Below, one piece after another: positions 21,587 through 28,316 of a stretch of 33,368 bases of DNA (its first letter is position 1; the number at the start of each line of letters is the position of its first letter). A program made the position numbers and the translations under genes. This DNA comes from a virus: positions 1 through 33,368 of IMG/VR virus record IMGVR_UViG_3300050821_016501. One strand, given 5' to 3'. The notes below the pieces were generated by a model. That model searched no databases, was not told where the DNA came from, and saw only the letters and a list, made by a program, of their open reading frames with translations.

Positions 21587-22021
21587 TTAGAGATAGAGCT
21601 TGTAGGTTTGGGTGATGATGTCGCTTGCCTCCTGCAAGGCAACGCCAGGTGCGGTTTCGAGGATGACGTGGACCTCGTTGGCGTTTTTAAGAAGAAAATT
21701 GATGTAGTCGGTCTGCTCTTTGCGGAGCGGATTCGGTGGGATCTTGAACTCGATGTAAACGCCGATTCGGCCGCGGGTAACCAGGAAATCCGGATGCCCC
21801 GTGGCGATCGAGCTCTTCTTGGTGGGATCCGAATGGACGTAGGGGAGCTCGTGCCGGCGAAGGAAGGAGATGAATTGGTCATGGATCTTTCGCTCGCTTT
21901 TCACGTAGTTGGCATGAGCGATTTCCTTCTGGGTGCGGCCGGCTTTTCCGAGGCGTTGGCGATCCTTCGGATCCATGATTTTCAGATATTTTTCAGGGAC
22001 GACAGAATGAAAGTTGGGCAT
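21587..22021 (-). CDS. VRR-NUC domain nuclease
   Basis: The chosen start is ATG 22021 (144 residues), and a TTG at 22075 is an alternative. The C-terminal half has the VRR-NUC/PD-(D/E)XK site: 'GHPDFLVTRGRIGVYIEFK' with Asp78, Glu91-x-Lys93, then 'KEQTDYINFL' (Gln103). Stand-alone phage VRR-NUC proteins are associated with Holliday-junction or branched-DNA cleavage. It is the first gene of the leftward replication and recombination run, so its upstream region (22022-22136) should hold the early leftward promoter. Confidence 0.8.
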   Translation of the reverse strand: MPNFHSVVPEKYLKIMDPKDRQRLGKAGRTQKEIAHANYVKSERKIHDQFISFLRRHELPYVHSDPTKKSSIATGHPDFLVTRGRIGVYIEFKIPPNPLRKEQTDYINFLLKNANEVHVILETAPGVALQEASDIITQTYKLYL

Positions 22022-22136
22022 TGGGTGCGGATGGTTTGTGGACAACGATTTTAACGGGCGCCATGTAAATGCCAAGGTCTAAAGAAGATTTTTTATCGAC
22101 TTCGAGGCGCAATGCGGCATACTTTGAGGCTCTAAT

Positions 22137-22361
22137 ATGTCAACACCTAAACGCAAATCCCGCGGCAAGACCAAGGCGCCGTACCGCACCAACCTGGGCT
22201 CCCTGAAGCTGGAGGCGCCCCTGGACGAGGAGTTTAAAGAAGCCCTGCTAACCTACGGGTTCGAGAGCGTTCCGGCCTTTATCAGGCAGTGCGCCTTCAC
22301 TTTGCTGCGCCAGAAAGATGCCAAGCTGATCCTGCCGCTGGAATTCAAGGTAGCGAATTGA
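22137..22361 (+). CDS. Small RHH-like DNA-binding protein, candidate early regulator
   Basis: ATG 22137 has GAGG about nine bases upstream, one of few real Shine-Dalgarno sequences here. The 74-residue product begins with a basic tail (MSTPKRKSRGKTKAPYRT), then has a short strand (SLKLEAPLDE) and two helices (EFKEALLTYGFESVPAFIRQ, CAFTLLRQKD). This is close to a ribbon-helix-helix repressor. It is transcribed alone, divergently from the replication operon, and ends at a strong terminator. These are features of a phage regulatory gene. Confidence 0.65.
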   Translation: MSTPKRKSRGKTKAPYRTNLGSLKLEAPLDEEFKEALLTYGFESVPAFIRQCAFTLLRQKDAKLILPLEFKVAN

Positions 22362-22371
22362 GGGAAAATAA

Positions 22372-22403
22372 AAAACCCCATCCCGGTGAGGGGATGGGGT
22401 TTT
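22372..22403. terminator. Strong bidirectional Rho-independent terminator
   Basis: AAAACCCCATCCC-GGTGAG-GGGATGGGGTTTT has 13-base arms including a GC core of nine, with T4 on either strand. It separates the convergent genes ending at 22361 (rightward) and 22429 (leftward). Confidence 0.9.
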
Positions 22404-22428
22404 GTTGCAGTTTAGGATTCTGTGGAAT

Positions 22429-22638
22429 TTAGGTTGTCAGGTGAGCTCCCGGTTGCTGGAGAAGCGCAGCGATGTTGTTCTCGGCTTTTTCGATTGCCTG
22501 GGTGCAGCGCACCCGGGCTTCGCAGCTGATGGTGTGGCCATAGGTCTGGCGTTCCGTATCGATCAGCGCGATGCGCGCCGTCTCCTCGGCGATGATGCGG
22601 ATGTTCTTGGCGATTGCCTTGGCGAACTTGGCTTGCAT
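22429..22638 (-). CDS. Hypothetical helical protein, 69 aa
   Basis: ATG 22638 overlaps the upstream stop (TAATG), which fixes the start. Helical pattern (QAKFAKAIAKNIRIIAEETA, VRCTQAIEKAENNIAALLQQ). It has two cysteines with no zinc spacing. The function is unknown. It is the last gene of the leftward virion side before the terminator. Confidence 0.6.
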   Translation of the reverse strand: MQAKFAKAIAKNIRIIAEETARIALIDTERQTYGHTISCEARVRCTQAIEKAENNIAALLQQPGAHLTT

Positions 22639-22844
22639 TATTTGGCCTCCGGGTACTCGATGCGCGGATATTTGGACTTCCAGAATTCCACATCGGTGGG
22701 TGAGTTGACGGAGTAAGCGATCATCTGATCGACGTGCTCGGTATCCTTTTTCAGGTAGGCCAAGGCTTCGTCCACTGGCATCCAGGCCGGCGATCCGTTG
22801 CAACCTGGGATGTAGCGACAGAATTTAACTCGTTTTTTAGGCAT
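22638..22844 (-). CDS. Hypothetical small protein, 68 aa
   Basis: ATG 22844 (MPKKRVKFCRYIPGCNGSPA ...). It has a basic start, a Pro/Asp turn region and an acidic helix (DEALAYLKKDTEHVDQMIAY). No family is recognised. It lies six bases downstream of the preceding gene and overlaps the next. Confidence 0.6.
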   Translation of the reverse strand: MPKKRVKFCRYIPGCNGSPAWMPVDEALAYLKKDTEHVDQMIAYSVNSPTDVEFWKSKYPRIEYPEAK

Positions 22845-22850
22845 AATAGT

Positions 22851-23057
22851 TTAGGTGCTGAGTCGGATTCCTGATTTCTCGTTGAGCTCGATCGCTTTTT
22901 CCTTGGCTTCTGCCATCACCCGATCCAGATCGATGCTGAGAGTGCCGCCTTGCGGCAACCACTCCTGGATCTTCTGGCACTCCTCGAAAGAGAGGACAAT
23001 TTTCGGAACGTGACGGGTGATCCCGTCGATAGTTTTCAGTCCGGTAGAAGCTCTCAT
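22851..23057 (-). CDS. Hypothetical small protein, 68 aa
   Basis: ATG 23057 directly abuts the previous stop (TAAATG). The sequence shows a beta-turn start (MRASTGLKTIDGITRHVPKI), a helix (SFEECQKIQEWLPQ) and a second acidic helix (DLDRVMAEAKEKAIELNEKS). No motif is recognised. Confidence 0.6.
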   Translation of the reverse strand: MRASTGLKTIDGITRHVPKIVLSFEECQKIQEWLPQGGTLSIDLDRVMAEAKEKAIELNEKSGIRLST

Positions 23058-23252
23058 TTAGGCTTTCTGGAAGGCTTCAATAATCTTACCGTCCGATTTG
23101 CGGATCATGGCGACGCTTTTCACGGCTTCTTTGCCGTCTTTCCACTCGACAAACTGCGAACCTGAGAAAAAGCGGAAGGCTCTTCGGGCGGTTTGTGCAG
23201 CGTCTTCTGAGAGTATTTTTCCGTTTATTACTGTCTGATATGTTTGATGCAT
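23058..23252 (-). CDS. Hypothetical small protein, 64 aa
   Basis: The likely start is ATG 23252 (MHQTYQTVINGKILSEDAAQ ...), and ATG 23273 would add seven residues. It is a mixed alpha/beta sequence with 'SDGKIIEAFQKA' at the end. No family is recognised. It starts a run of four small leftward genes, divergent from the 40-aa membrane protein. Confidence 0.55.
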   Translation of the reverse strand: MHQTYQTVINGKILSEDAAQTARRAFRFFSGSQFVEWKDGKEAVKSVAMIRKSDGKIIEAFQKA

Positions 23253-23339
23253 AAGACGCAACCTATACACCATCTTTGCAGCACAATAAAGCGTTTTCTC
23301 CTTTATTTTTTTCAAGAGGGTGCTTAGATTTTGCGTTCT

Positions 23340-23462
23340 ATGTTTCGCCTTACTCAACAAGAACGGACGCTTCTCATCTGGATTCTGGCTATCCTTGCCT
23401 TAACCTTAACGGCCGCAATCGCTTGCGGTCACTGGCATTACTGGGTGCGGTGGGATTTCTAG
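23340..23462 (+). CDS. Membrane microprotein, 40 aa
   Basis: ATG 23340 to TAG 23462 encodes MFRLTQQERTLLIWILAILA plus a further hydrophobic stretch and an aromatic C-terminus (CGHWHYWVRWDF). The N-terminal 'L-T-x-Q-E-R-x-L-L' followed by a span recalls small membrane proteins common in Verrucomicrobia. It is the only rightward gene between 22361 and the window end. No Shine-Dalgarno. Confidence 0.45.
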   Translation: MFRLTQQERTLLIWILAILALTLTAAIACGHWHYWVRWDF

Positions 23463-23546
23463 GGAAAAATTGGCGGTTTCGGCGGCACATGCTTCCGTCG
23501 ATGGAACCACCACCAGACTGTGCTGACAAAATTCGGGATCATAATT

Positions 23547-24785
23547 TTAACATCCGGTGTCTGCGGCCCATTCCCCAAGAACGCTGAGACCTCCTGTAGC
23601 TGGTCCAGCGGCAGTTAAACTTATCGAATTCACCTCTGTTTCATTGGAGACGTAACTCTGGACAAATGCAGCGGCGGCTGAAGCATCCAGATAAACTGCA
23701 TTGGTTGCGGCAGTTAAACCACAAGTCTGGATAGAAGGAGTTACTGCCATCCGTTTTGGGAAACGAATACCGACACGCACGGCAGTTGTACCCAAGAGAA
23801 AAATACCCAGAAACGACTGTCCACCTTGCACTGGTTTGACAGCATAAGAAGCAGATTTCGCGTAGTATCTTTGGCACTCGTCTAGGTTTTGGGCGAACGG
23901 TTTGTCGATCAGGGTGGTACAAAGCGGTCCCGGCTCGTGCTGAACGAAAGCGATATCGAAAGTTGCGTTAAGAGTCGCCGCGAAATTGCTCATTCCTGGC
24001 GCACCCATGAAATTACCATTCTGCCAAGTATCATTGGCCGGTGACATATAACTAGATCCGCACGCCAACATGATTCTCAACAAATAACCTACCACCCCTG
24101 GTGCAGAGGTAAAACTCCCGCCACTTGGCCAAGCAGGAAGATTAGGAAACTGGACTAAGGTCCAGACATTGGCGGCTAAAGCAGGACTGAGCTTGGTCAA
24201 CGATTTTGAAGTTGTCCCGGGATCATTTAAAGCTACCCCAAAACGGAGACCGGCAACGGATGGACGAACCAAAAGCTGCAACGAATGAACGTCGTTCATC
24301 AATTCGCGAAAATAAATTCCTTCCACGTATTGTTGAAGAAACAGGTAGTCTCCGGCCCCCATCGAGGCTTGTGCAATATTGACGGAAATGCGCAAGGCAC
24401 TTTGGGAAATTCTATAATTGGTTCCCGGCACCAAGGCATCACCACCTACGCCAGTCCCTAAACCCGCTTGCTGAGTGTTAATCCCCATCGGAGTTCCCGA
24501 TCTGGCAATTTGCCAGCGATCCAGAGAAAATGGAGCACCTACATTAAGTAAAGCCGTACCGACATTGCGCTGATCAACCTCGAATGTCGGATTACCCATC
24601 GCGTTGAAACTCCGAAGGCGCACTGAGGTAATGACCGGCGTCGGATCCGGTACGTAGATCTTGTTGTCACTCCCGAAAGTCGCCTGATTGCCAGCGTCCG
24701 AGCTGATCGCATTAGGGCCAGGAATCCCCTGCTGGCCTCCCGGGCTGATCAGAACACCACTTGCGACATTAGTTCCTGCTGGCAT
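23547..24785 (-). CDS. Tail fibre / receptor-binding protein, short-stalk paralogue
   Basis: ATG 24785, 412 residues, three bases after the previous gene. Residues 1-50 hold a short collagen-like remnant (PGGQQGIPGPN) and a 'SDAGNQATFGSDNKIYVP' linker. Residues 55-412 form a jelly-roll-like receptor domain of a type common in phage fibres: '[16 protein letters not shown]', a 'DRW' strand, 'SNFAATLNATFDIAFVQHEP', then '[16 protein letters not shown]' and the terminal '..GEWAADTGC'. The neighbouring 632-aa fibre contains the same domain. It is likely a second adsorption protein arising by gene duplication. Confidence 0.8.
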   Translation of the reverse strand: MPAGTNVASGVLISPGGQQGIPGPNAISSDAGNQATFGSDNKIYVPDPTPVITSVRLRSFNAMGNPTFEVDQRNVGTALLNVGAPFSLDRWQIARSGTPMGINTQQAGLGTGVGGDALVPGTNYRISQSALRISVNIAQASMGAGDYLFLQQYVEGIYFRELMNDVHSLQLLVRPSVAGLRFGVALNDPGTTSKSLTKLSPALAANVWTLVQFPNLPAWPSGGSFTSAPGVVGYLLRIMLACGSSYMSPANDTWQNGNFMGAPGMSNFAATLNATFDIAFVQHEPGPLCTTLIDKPFAQNLDECQRYYAKSASYAVKPVQGGQSFLGIFLLGTTAVRVGIRFPKRMAVTPSIQTCGLTAATNAVYLDASAAAAFVQSYVSNETEVNSISLTAAGPATGGLSVLGEWAADTGC

Positions 24786-24788
24786 AAG

Positions 24789-26687
24789 TCACCATCCGGT
24801 GTCTGCAACATGCTGCCATTCCATCATATTAAGTGCCGTGGGCACGGTGTTAAGACTAACCCCACCATACCCGTATTCACCAGGATACCATATTCCACTA
24901 ATAGAATGATCGGCTGAAGTGCTATAGTTGCGAATCGTGCCTGTCGCACCGCTCACCGGATTCCAGACCGATAACGTGGGCACTTTTGCCATCCGTCTTT
25001 TAAATGGAATATGCGTAACCGGATGAGTATTAGCTGCGCAATATAAGACCACTCCACCACCGTTGACGGCTTGCCCTAATGCATACTGGTAATCGCAGGT
25101 TTTCTGATAGTACCGCTGACACTCGTCCAGATTCTGACTGAACGGCTGGTCGATCAAGGTCGAGCAGACCGGTCCCGGTTCGTGCTGAATAAACCCGATA
25201 TCGAAGGTAGAATTAACTGGGTTGGCGCAAAAGTTGCTTTGCCCAGTTGCCCCCACGAAATTCCCGTTCTGCCAAGTGTTGTTGGCGGGCGACATATAAG
25301 TCGATCCGCTCATCAAGCAAATTGAAAGATAATATCCTAAATTTCCTGGCAAGGGATTGTAGGTGCCCACCCAAACAGGCAGATTTGGAAAGGTCAACAA
25401 TATCCAAGTATTGGCCGTTGGAATGGTTGCCAGTTTAGTGAGGGTTTTGGCGGCTGCTGAATCGGTTAAAGCAACGCCAAATGTTCCAGCTACACTGCTG
25501 CGAACCAAGATCGAAACCGAATGAACATCGTTGGATAACTCCCTCCAGCATGGACCTTCTACCGATTGGACAACTTGTAAATAATTTCCGGCTGCTGGCG
25601 AAGCGAGTTGTCCGGTTAAGGTAAGACGAAAGAAGGAGCGAGAAATTCTGAAATTCGTGCCGGGAAGACAAAGATCAGGAAGGTTAGCTACCTGCTGACC
25701 CATATTAACCGTATACCCACCTGCCCCACTGTAGGTCCAGCGATCGATAATTACTCCAGAATTAGGATTAGTCAGTGTCTTACCGACATTCCTCTGATCG
25801 ACCTCAAAATTTGGGTTACCCACGCTTGAGAACGACCGAAGACGCACGCTCCAGATCGTCGGTTGAATCGCGGAAGGCGGCAGGTAAAGGAGCGAGTCGC
25901 TCCCCAGCGTCAAGAGGTTCTGGGCGTCGCCGCTCGGTGCCATCGAACCAATCGGCGGGTTGAGTAGCGTGAGACTCGTCGAGGTCTTAGACTGGATCTG
26001 CAAGGCCATTGGCGTATTCGCGTTGCCTCCTGCTGTCGCTACCCAGACGTACTCGCCAACCACTGCCCAGGTGGTGTCGTTGACGTTGACCGAGGCAGTT
26101 GATCCTACCGGCGGCACCGTGAATCCCGAGGTCGTTAACGTCCAGGCGGGCGTTCCTGTCGGTCCTGCTGGTCCTGGCACCGTGGAAGGATTTCCTTGCG
26201 GGCCTTGTGCTCCCGCCGGTCCTTGAACGCCGGCCGGTCCCTGCGCTCCGTCAACCCCTGCCGGGATTTGGAAATTGAGAATTGCCGCTGAAGGAACACC
26301 AGTATCAGTGACAGTTGCCGGCGAGCCGGGAGCTCCCGTAACCGTGGTGCCAACTGTGATGGTTGCAGCTTGACCAGGGTTGCCTGGTGCGCCTGGTGTT
26401 CCGGCCGGTCCCATCGGGCCGATCGGGCCTGGAATAGTTGAATCATTTCCCGGCGGGCCAGGAACACCTTGCGGGCCTTGCGGGCCAACGCCGGCCGGCC
26501 CCATCGGGCCAACTGGACCTGGTTCGCCTTGAATTCCTTGATCGCCTTTCGGTCCCTGGCCGGCGATCGAGATCGCTTCGAGCGTGACATCGGACTGAAT
26601 TATCTCGACATCGAACGCGGATTGGCAGATTGCGACATCCAGGTTGACTGGTGTCAGGTCAACTTCAATCGCGTCACATGTTGCCAT
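24789..26687 (-). CDS. Tail fibre with collagen-like stalk
   Basis: ATG 26687, 632 residues. The N-terminal 40 residues are a beta-rich attachment region. Residues about 43-107 and 144-180 are Gly-X-Y collagen repeats ([20 protein letters not shown]), expected to form a trimeric stalk. Residues about 181-245 match a common fibre beta-domain ([20 protein letters not shown]). The rest is the receptor domain with '[15 protein letters not shown]', '[15 protein letters not shown]', '[16 protein letters not shown]' and the end '..WQHVADTGW'. It binds the host surface. The pattern of shared C-termini with the downstream gene shows the two are paralogues. Confidence 0.85.
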   Translation of the reverse strand: MATCDAIEVDLTPVNLDVAICQSAFDVEIIQSDVTLEAISIAGQGPKGDQGIQGEPGPVGPMGPAGVGPQGPQGVPGPPGNDSTIPGPIGPMGPAGTPGAPGNPGQAATITVGTTVTGAPGSPATVTDTGVPSAAILNFQIPAGVDGAQGPAGVQGPAGAQGPQGNPSTVPGPAGPTGTPAWTLTTSGFTVPPVGSTASVNVNDTTWAVVGEYVWVATAGGNANTPMALQIQSKTSTSLTLLNPPIGSMAPSGDAQNLLTLGSDSLLYLPPSAIQPTIWSVRLRSFSSVGNPNFEVDQRNVGKTLTNPNSGVIIDRWTYSGAGGYTVNMGQQVANLPDLCLPGTNFRISRSFFRLTLTGQLASPAAGNYLQVVQSVEGPCWRELSNDVHSVSILVRSSVAGTFGVALTDSAAAKTLTKLATIPTANTWILLTFPNLPVWVGTYNPLPGNLGYYLSICLMSGSTYMSPANNTWQNGNFVGATGQSNFCANPVNSTFDIGFIQHEPGPVCSTLIDQPFSQNLDECQRYYQKTCDYQYALGQAVNGGGVVLYCAANTHPVTHIPFKRRMAKVPTLSVWNPVSGATGTIRNYSTSADHSISGIWYPGEYGYGGVSLNTVPTALNMMEWQHVADTGW

Positions 26688-26700
26688 CTTTCCTCACTTC

Positions 26701-27156
26701 TCAGGTCACGGCATGCCGTGCGGATGTCGGTTGAATGATCGTAAAAACGCCTTTGACCAGTGGCGTGACCACTCCTCCCGCACTCACCATCCGCACCTGG
26801 TGCGAGTAACCAACGGTCTGCATCCCTCCGGTGATATCGGCCGACACCACCAACCAGGTGTATCCCTCGAGCGAAGTGGCCGTCTCCTGCCAATCAACCA
26901 TCACGGTGGTGGGCGCATCGTCCGCATCATTGGGATCGAGCTTGGCCGTGAACTGGAACCAGGCGCCGGTCAAGTCGACGGGCAGACCGTTGAGCGTGAG
27001 CGTGATTTTAGTTGAAAGCGTGGCGCCTTGTTCGACCTGGAGATTGTAGGTGCGAGCGCACGAACAAGGATCCGTAGAAGGAGTTTGAGTAGTTGGTGCG
27101 TAAGACGCACGAGGAGCGAACTTTGCCAAAACCTGGGCTTGTGTCGCGGCGAGCAT
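26701..27156 (-). CDS. Fibre-adaptor-like protein (BppU N-terminal-type beta domain)
   Basis: ATG 27156, 151 residues, 13 bases before the collagen-like fibre gene. Residues about 38-145 follow the Ig-like pattern seen in BppU/DUF2479-type baseplate and fibre adaptors: 'LQVEQGATLSTKITLTLNGL', 'PVDLTGAWFQFTAKLDP', 'YTWLVVSADITGGMQTVGYS', 'TPLVKGVFTI'. It probably joins the fibres to the tail. The Cys-x-Cys at about 32-34 is of unknown meaning. The family call is by pattern only. Confidence 0.6.
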   Translation of the reverse strand: MLAATQAQVLAKFAPRASYAPTTQTPSTDPCSCARTYNLQVEQGATLSTKITLTLNGLPVDLTGAWFQFTAKLDPNDADDAPTTVMVDWQETATSLEGYTWLVVSADITGGMQTVGYSHQVRMVSAGGVVTPLVKGVFTIIQPTSARHAVT

Positions 27157-27256
27157 GCCGTGCAGCGTAATAGGAAATCTGTTGACCGGCTAGTTCATTC
27201 TTGCGACGGTGCATTGCGGTCCTTTTTAGGCGAGGATCTGTTGTTTGTGCATAAGA

Positions 27257-27299
27257 AAGGCCAAGGAGTGTATGTCCTCCTTGGCCTTGTCTCTTTTTT
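27257..27299. terminator. Rho-independent-type hairpin upstream of the fibre genes
   Basis: AAGGCCAAGGAG and CTCCTTGGCCTT form a 12-base perfect stem with an eight-base loop. On the plus strand GTCTCTTTTTT follows, an excellent T-tract. On the minus strand, along the direction of the flanking genes, only TTTCTTAT follows. It lies between the proline-repeat gene and the fibre module. It may attenuate leftward transcription and block antisense reads. Confidence 0.7.
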
Positions 27300-27312
27300 G
27301 GGAGTGGAAGTT

Positions 27313-27861
27313 TTAGTTTTGCGGCACGCCGGCAACAGGTTTCGGCGCCGGCTCAGTGGGTGGTGGAGTTTCTCCAGTTGGCGGCAACGGAGTGCCAGCG
27401 GTTGGTGGTGGAGGTTTAGTGCCCGCTTCCGGTGGAGGAGTCGGCAATCCTTGATCAGGATGCCCTGGCGGGCGCGGCAACCCTTGATCAGGATGACCAG
27501 GCGACGGAGGCAATCCCTGGTCAGGATGCCCTGGTGGGCGAGGCAACCCTTGATCGGGATGCGGCGGAACCAGAATCGGAGGCCACACTTCCGGCGGCAA
27601 AACGATCGGAGGCGCAATGGTTCCTGGAGGTCTTGGCAAACCTTGATCAGGATGACCAGGAACACCTGGCAACCCTTGGTCAGGTCGGCCGGGAGGTTTC
27701 GGCAGATCGTGACCAGGTCGTGGAGGCGATCCTGGAGGTTGTGGCAGACCTTGGTCAGGTCTCCCTGGAGGTTGCGGCAAACCTTGATCAGGTCTGCCAG
27801 GGGCAGCGGGAGCCCCAGGCTCACCGCTGTAATACCAGATTTCAATATGAACTAATGCCAT
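27313..27861 (-). CDS. Proline-rich tandem-repeat protein (PDQGLP repeats)
   Basis: The chosen start is ATG 27861 (MALVHIEIWYYSGEPGAPAA...). A GTG at 27891 adds ten residues. After about 20 residues the 182-residue protein is built from eight copies of P-D-Q-G-L-P and one variant G-H-D-L-P, each in a frame such as PGHPDQGLPRPPG of 10-12 residues. The tail is rich in Pro and Thr. Such repeats form extended, flexible polyproline-like rods. The DNA repeats are imperfect at the nucleotide level, so the repeat is maintained at the protein level. It lies just upstream of the fibre module and could be a spacer, decoration or host-interaction protein. Proteins with PDQGLP/PDNTLP repeats are recalled from other podophages, with no function known. 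Confidence 0.65.
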   Translation of the reverse strand: MALVHIEIWYYSGEPGAPAAPGRPDQGLPQPPGRPDQGLPQPPGSPPRPGHDLPKPPGRPDQGLPGVPGHPDQGLPRPPGTIAPPIVLPPEVWPPILVPPHPDQGLPRPPGHPDQGLPPSPGHPDQGLPRPPGHPDQGLPTPPPEAGTKPPPPTAGTPLPPTGETPPPTEPAPKPVAGVPQN

Positions 27862-27900
27862 GACGAGAAGCACCTTACGCTCCTCTGGCACGATTTGTCA

Positions 27901-28119
27901 CTAATCGTCTTGCTCGGTGCTCGTCGGATCCGAGACGGGAGGCCCTGAGTAGGGAGCGGGTTTCGGCCCGAGCCCAGCGTTGTGAATGAGAACCTTCTCC
28001 AGGTAATCGTGCGCTTCAGGAGGCAGATCGTCGTAGTGCGACTGTGCGACGTCGAGATCGCCTTCGTGAAAAACGTGCTTCAGATCCAGCTTGTTTCCCT
28101 TTTTTCGTGTTGATGGCAT
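27901..28119 (-). CDS. Hypothetical acidic protein, 72 aa
   Basis: ATG 28119 (MPSTRKKGNKLDLKHVFHEG ...). Basic start, acidic helical middle (DLDVAQSHYDDLPPEAHDYL), Pro-rich acidic tail (SGPPVSDPTSTEQDD). No domain is recognised. Regulatory repeat site D lies just upstream (28131-28158). Confidence 0.6.
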   Translation of the reverse strand: MPSTRKKGNKLDLKHVFHEGDLDVAQSHYDDLPPEAHDYLEKVLIHNAGLGPKPAPYSGPPVSDPTSTEQDD

Positions 28120-28130
28120 AAGGGTTTATA

Positions 28131-28158
28131 TTACATCCAATTACGCCTCGGTGCATCT
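28131..28158 (+). promoter_or_regulatory. Tandem TTRCGCCT-type repeat (site D)
   Basis: TTACATCC (28131), TTACGCCT (28141) and a weaker GTGCATCT (28151) keep an exact 10-bp period. The site fills the gap between the 51-aa membrane protein gene and the gene starting at 28119. Confidence 0.45.
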
Positions 28159-28312
28159 ACAATCGGTATCCAAAGAGATAAAGAATCAGGATGATCACCA
28201 GAACCAGGACGAGCACGCCACCGATTCCGCCGGATCCGTAACGCGGGTAAGCCCAATAGCCTCCACCACCCAGGAGGATGATCAAAAGGATGATGATGAG
28301 GATCGTTGGCAT
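28157..28312 (-). CDS. Small two-span membrane protein, DUF3309-like
   Basis: ATG 28312, four bases after the giant gene's stop. The 51 residues form a hydrophobic span (TILIIILLIILLGGGGYW), a short 'AYPRYGSGGIGG' turn and a second span (VLVLVLVIILILYLF). The layout closely resembles DUF3309 proteins, tiny membrane proteins of unknown function in bacteria. It may be a holin-like or injection-related membrane protein. Confidence 0.6.
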   Translation of the reverse strand: MPTILIIILLIILLGGGGYWAYPRYGSGGIGGVLVLVLVIILILYLFGYRL

Positions 28313-28316
28313 GATT

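Noticed and set aside
23459-23542. 27-codon leftward frame (MIPNFVSTVWWWFHRRKHVP ...) just after the short-stalk fibre gene
   Set aside because: It begins only four bases after the fibre stop, but it overlaps the end of the 40-aa gene on the other strand and has no supporting motif.
27008-27214. 68-codon leftward frame overlapping the start of the fibre-adaptor-like gene
   Set aside because: It is out of frame with the well-supported beta-domain gene and shows low-complexity Arg/Ser composition.
27195-27845. 216-codon leftward and 275-codon rightward frames in the proline-repeat region
   Set aside because: Repetitive DNA keeps several frames open. Only the PDQGLP frame has a sensible start, stop position and composition.
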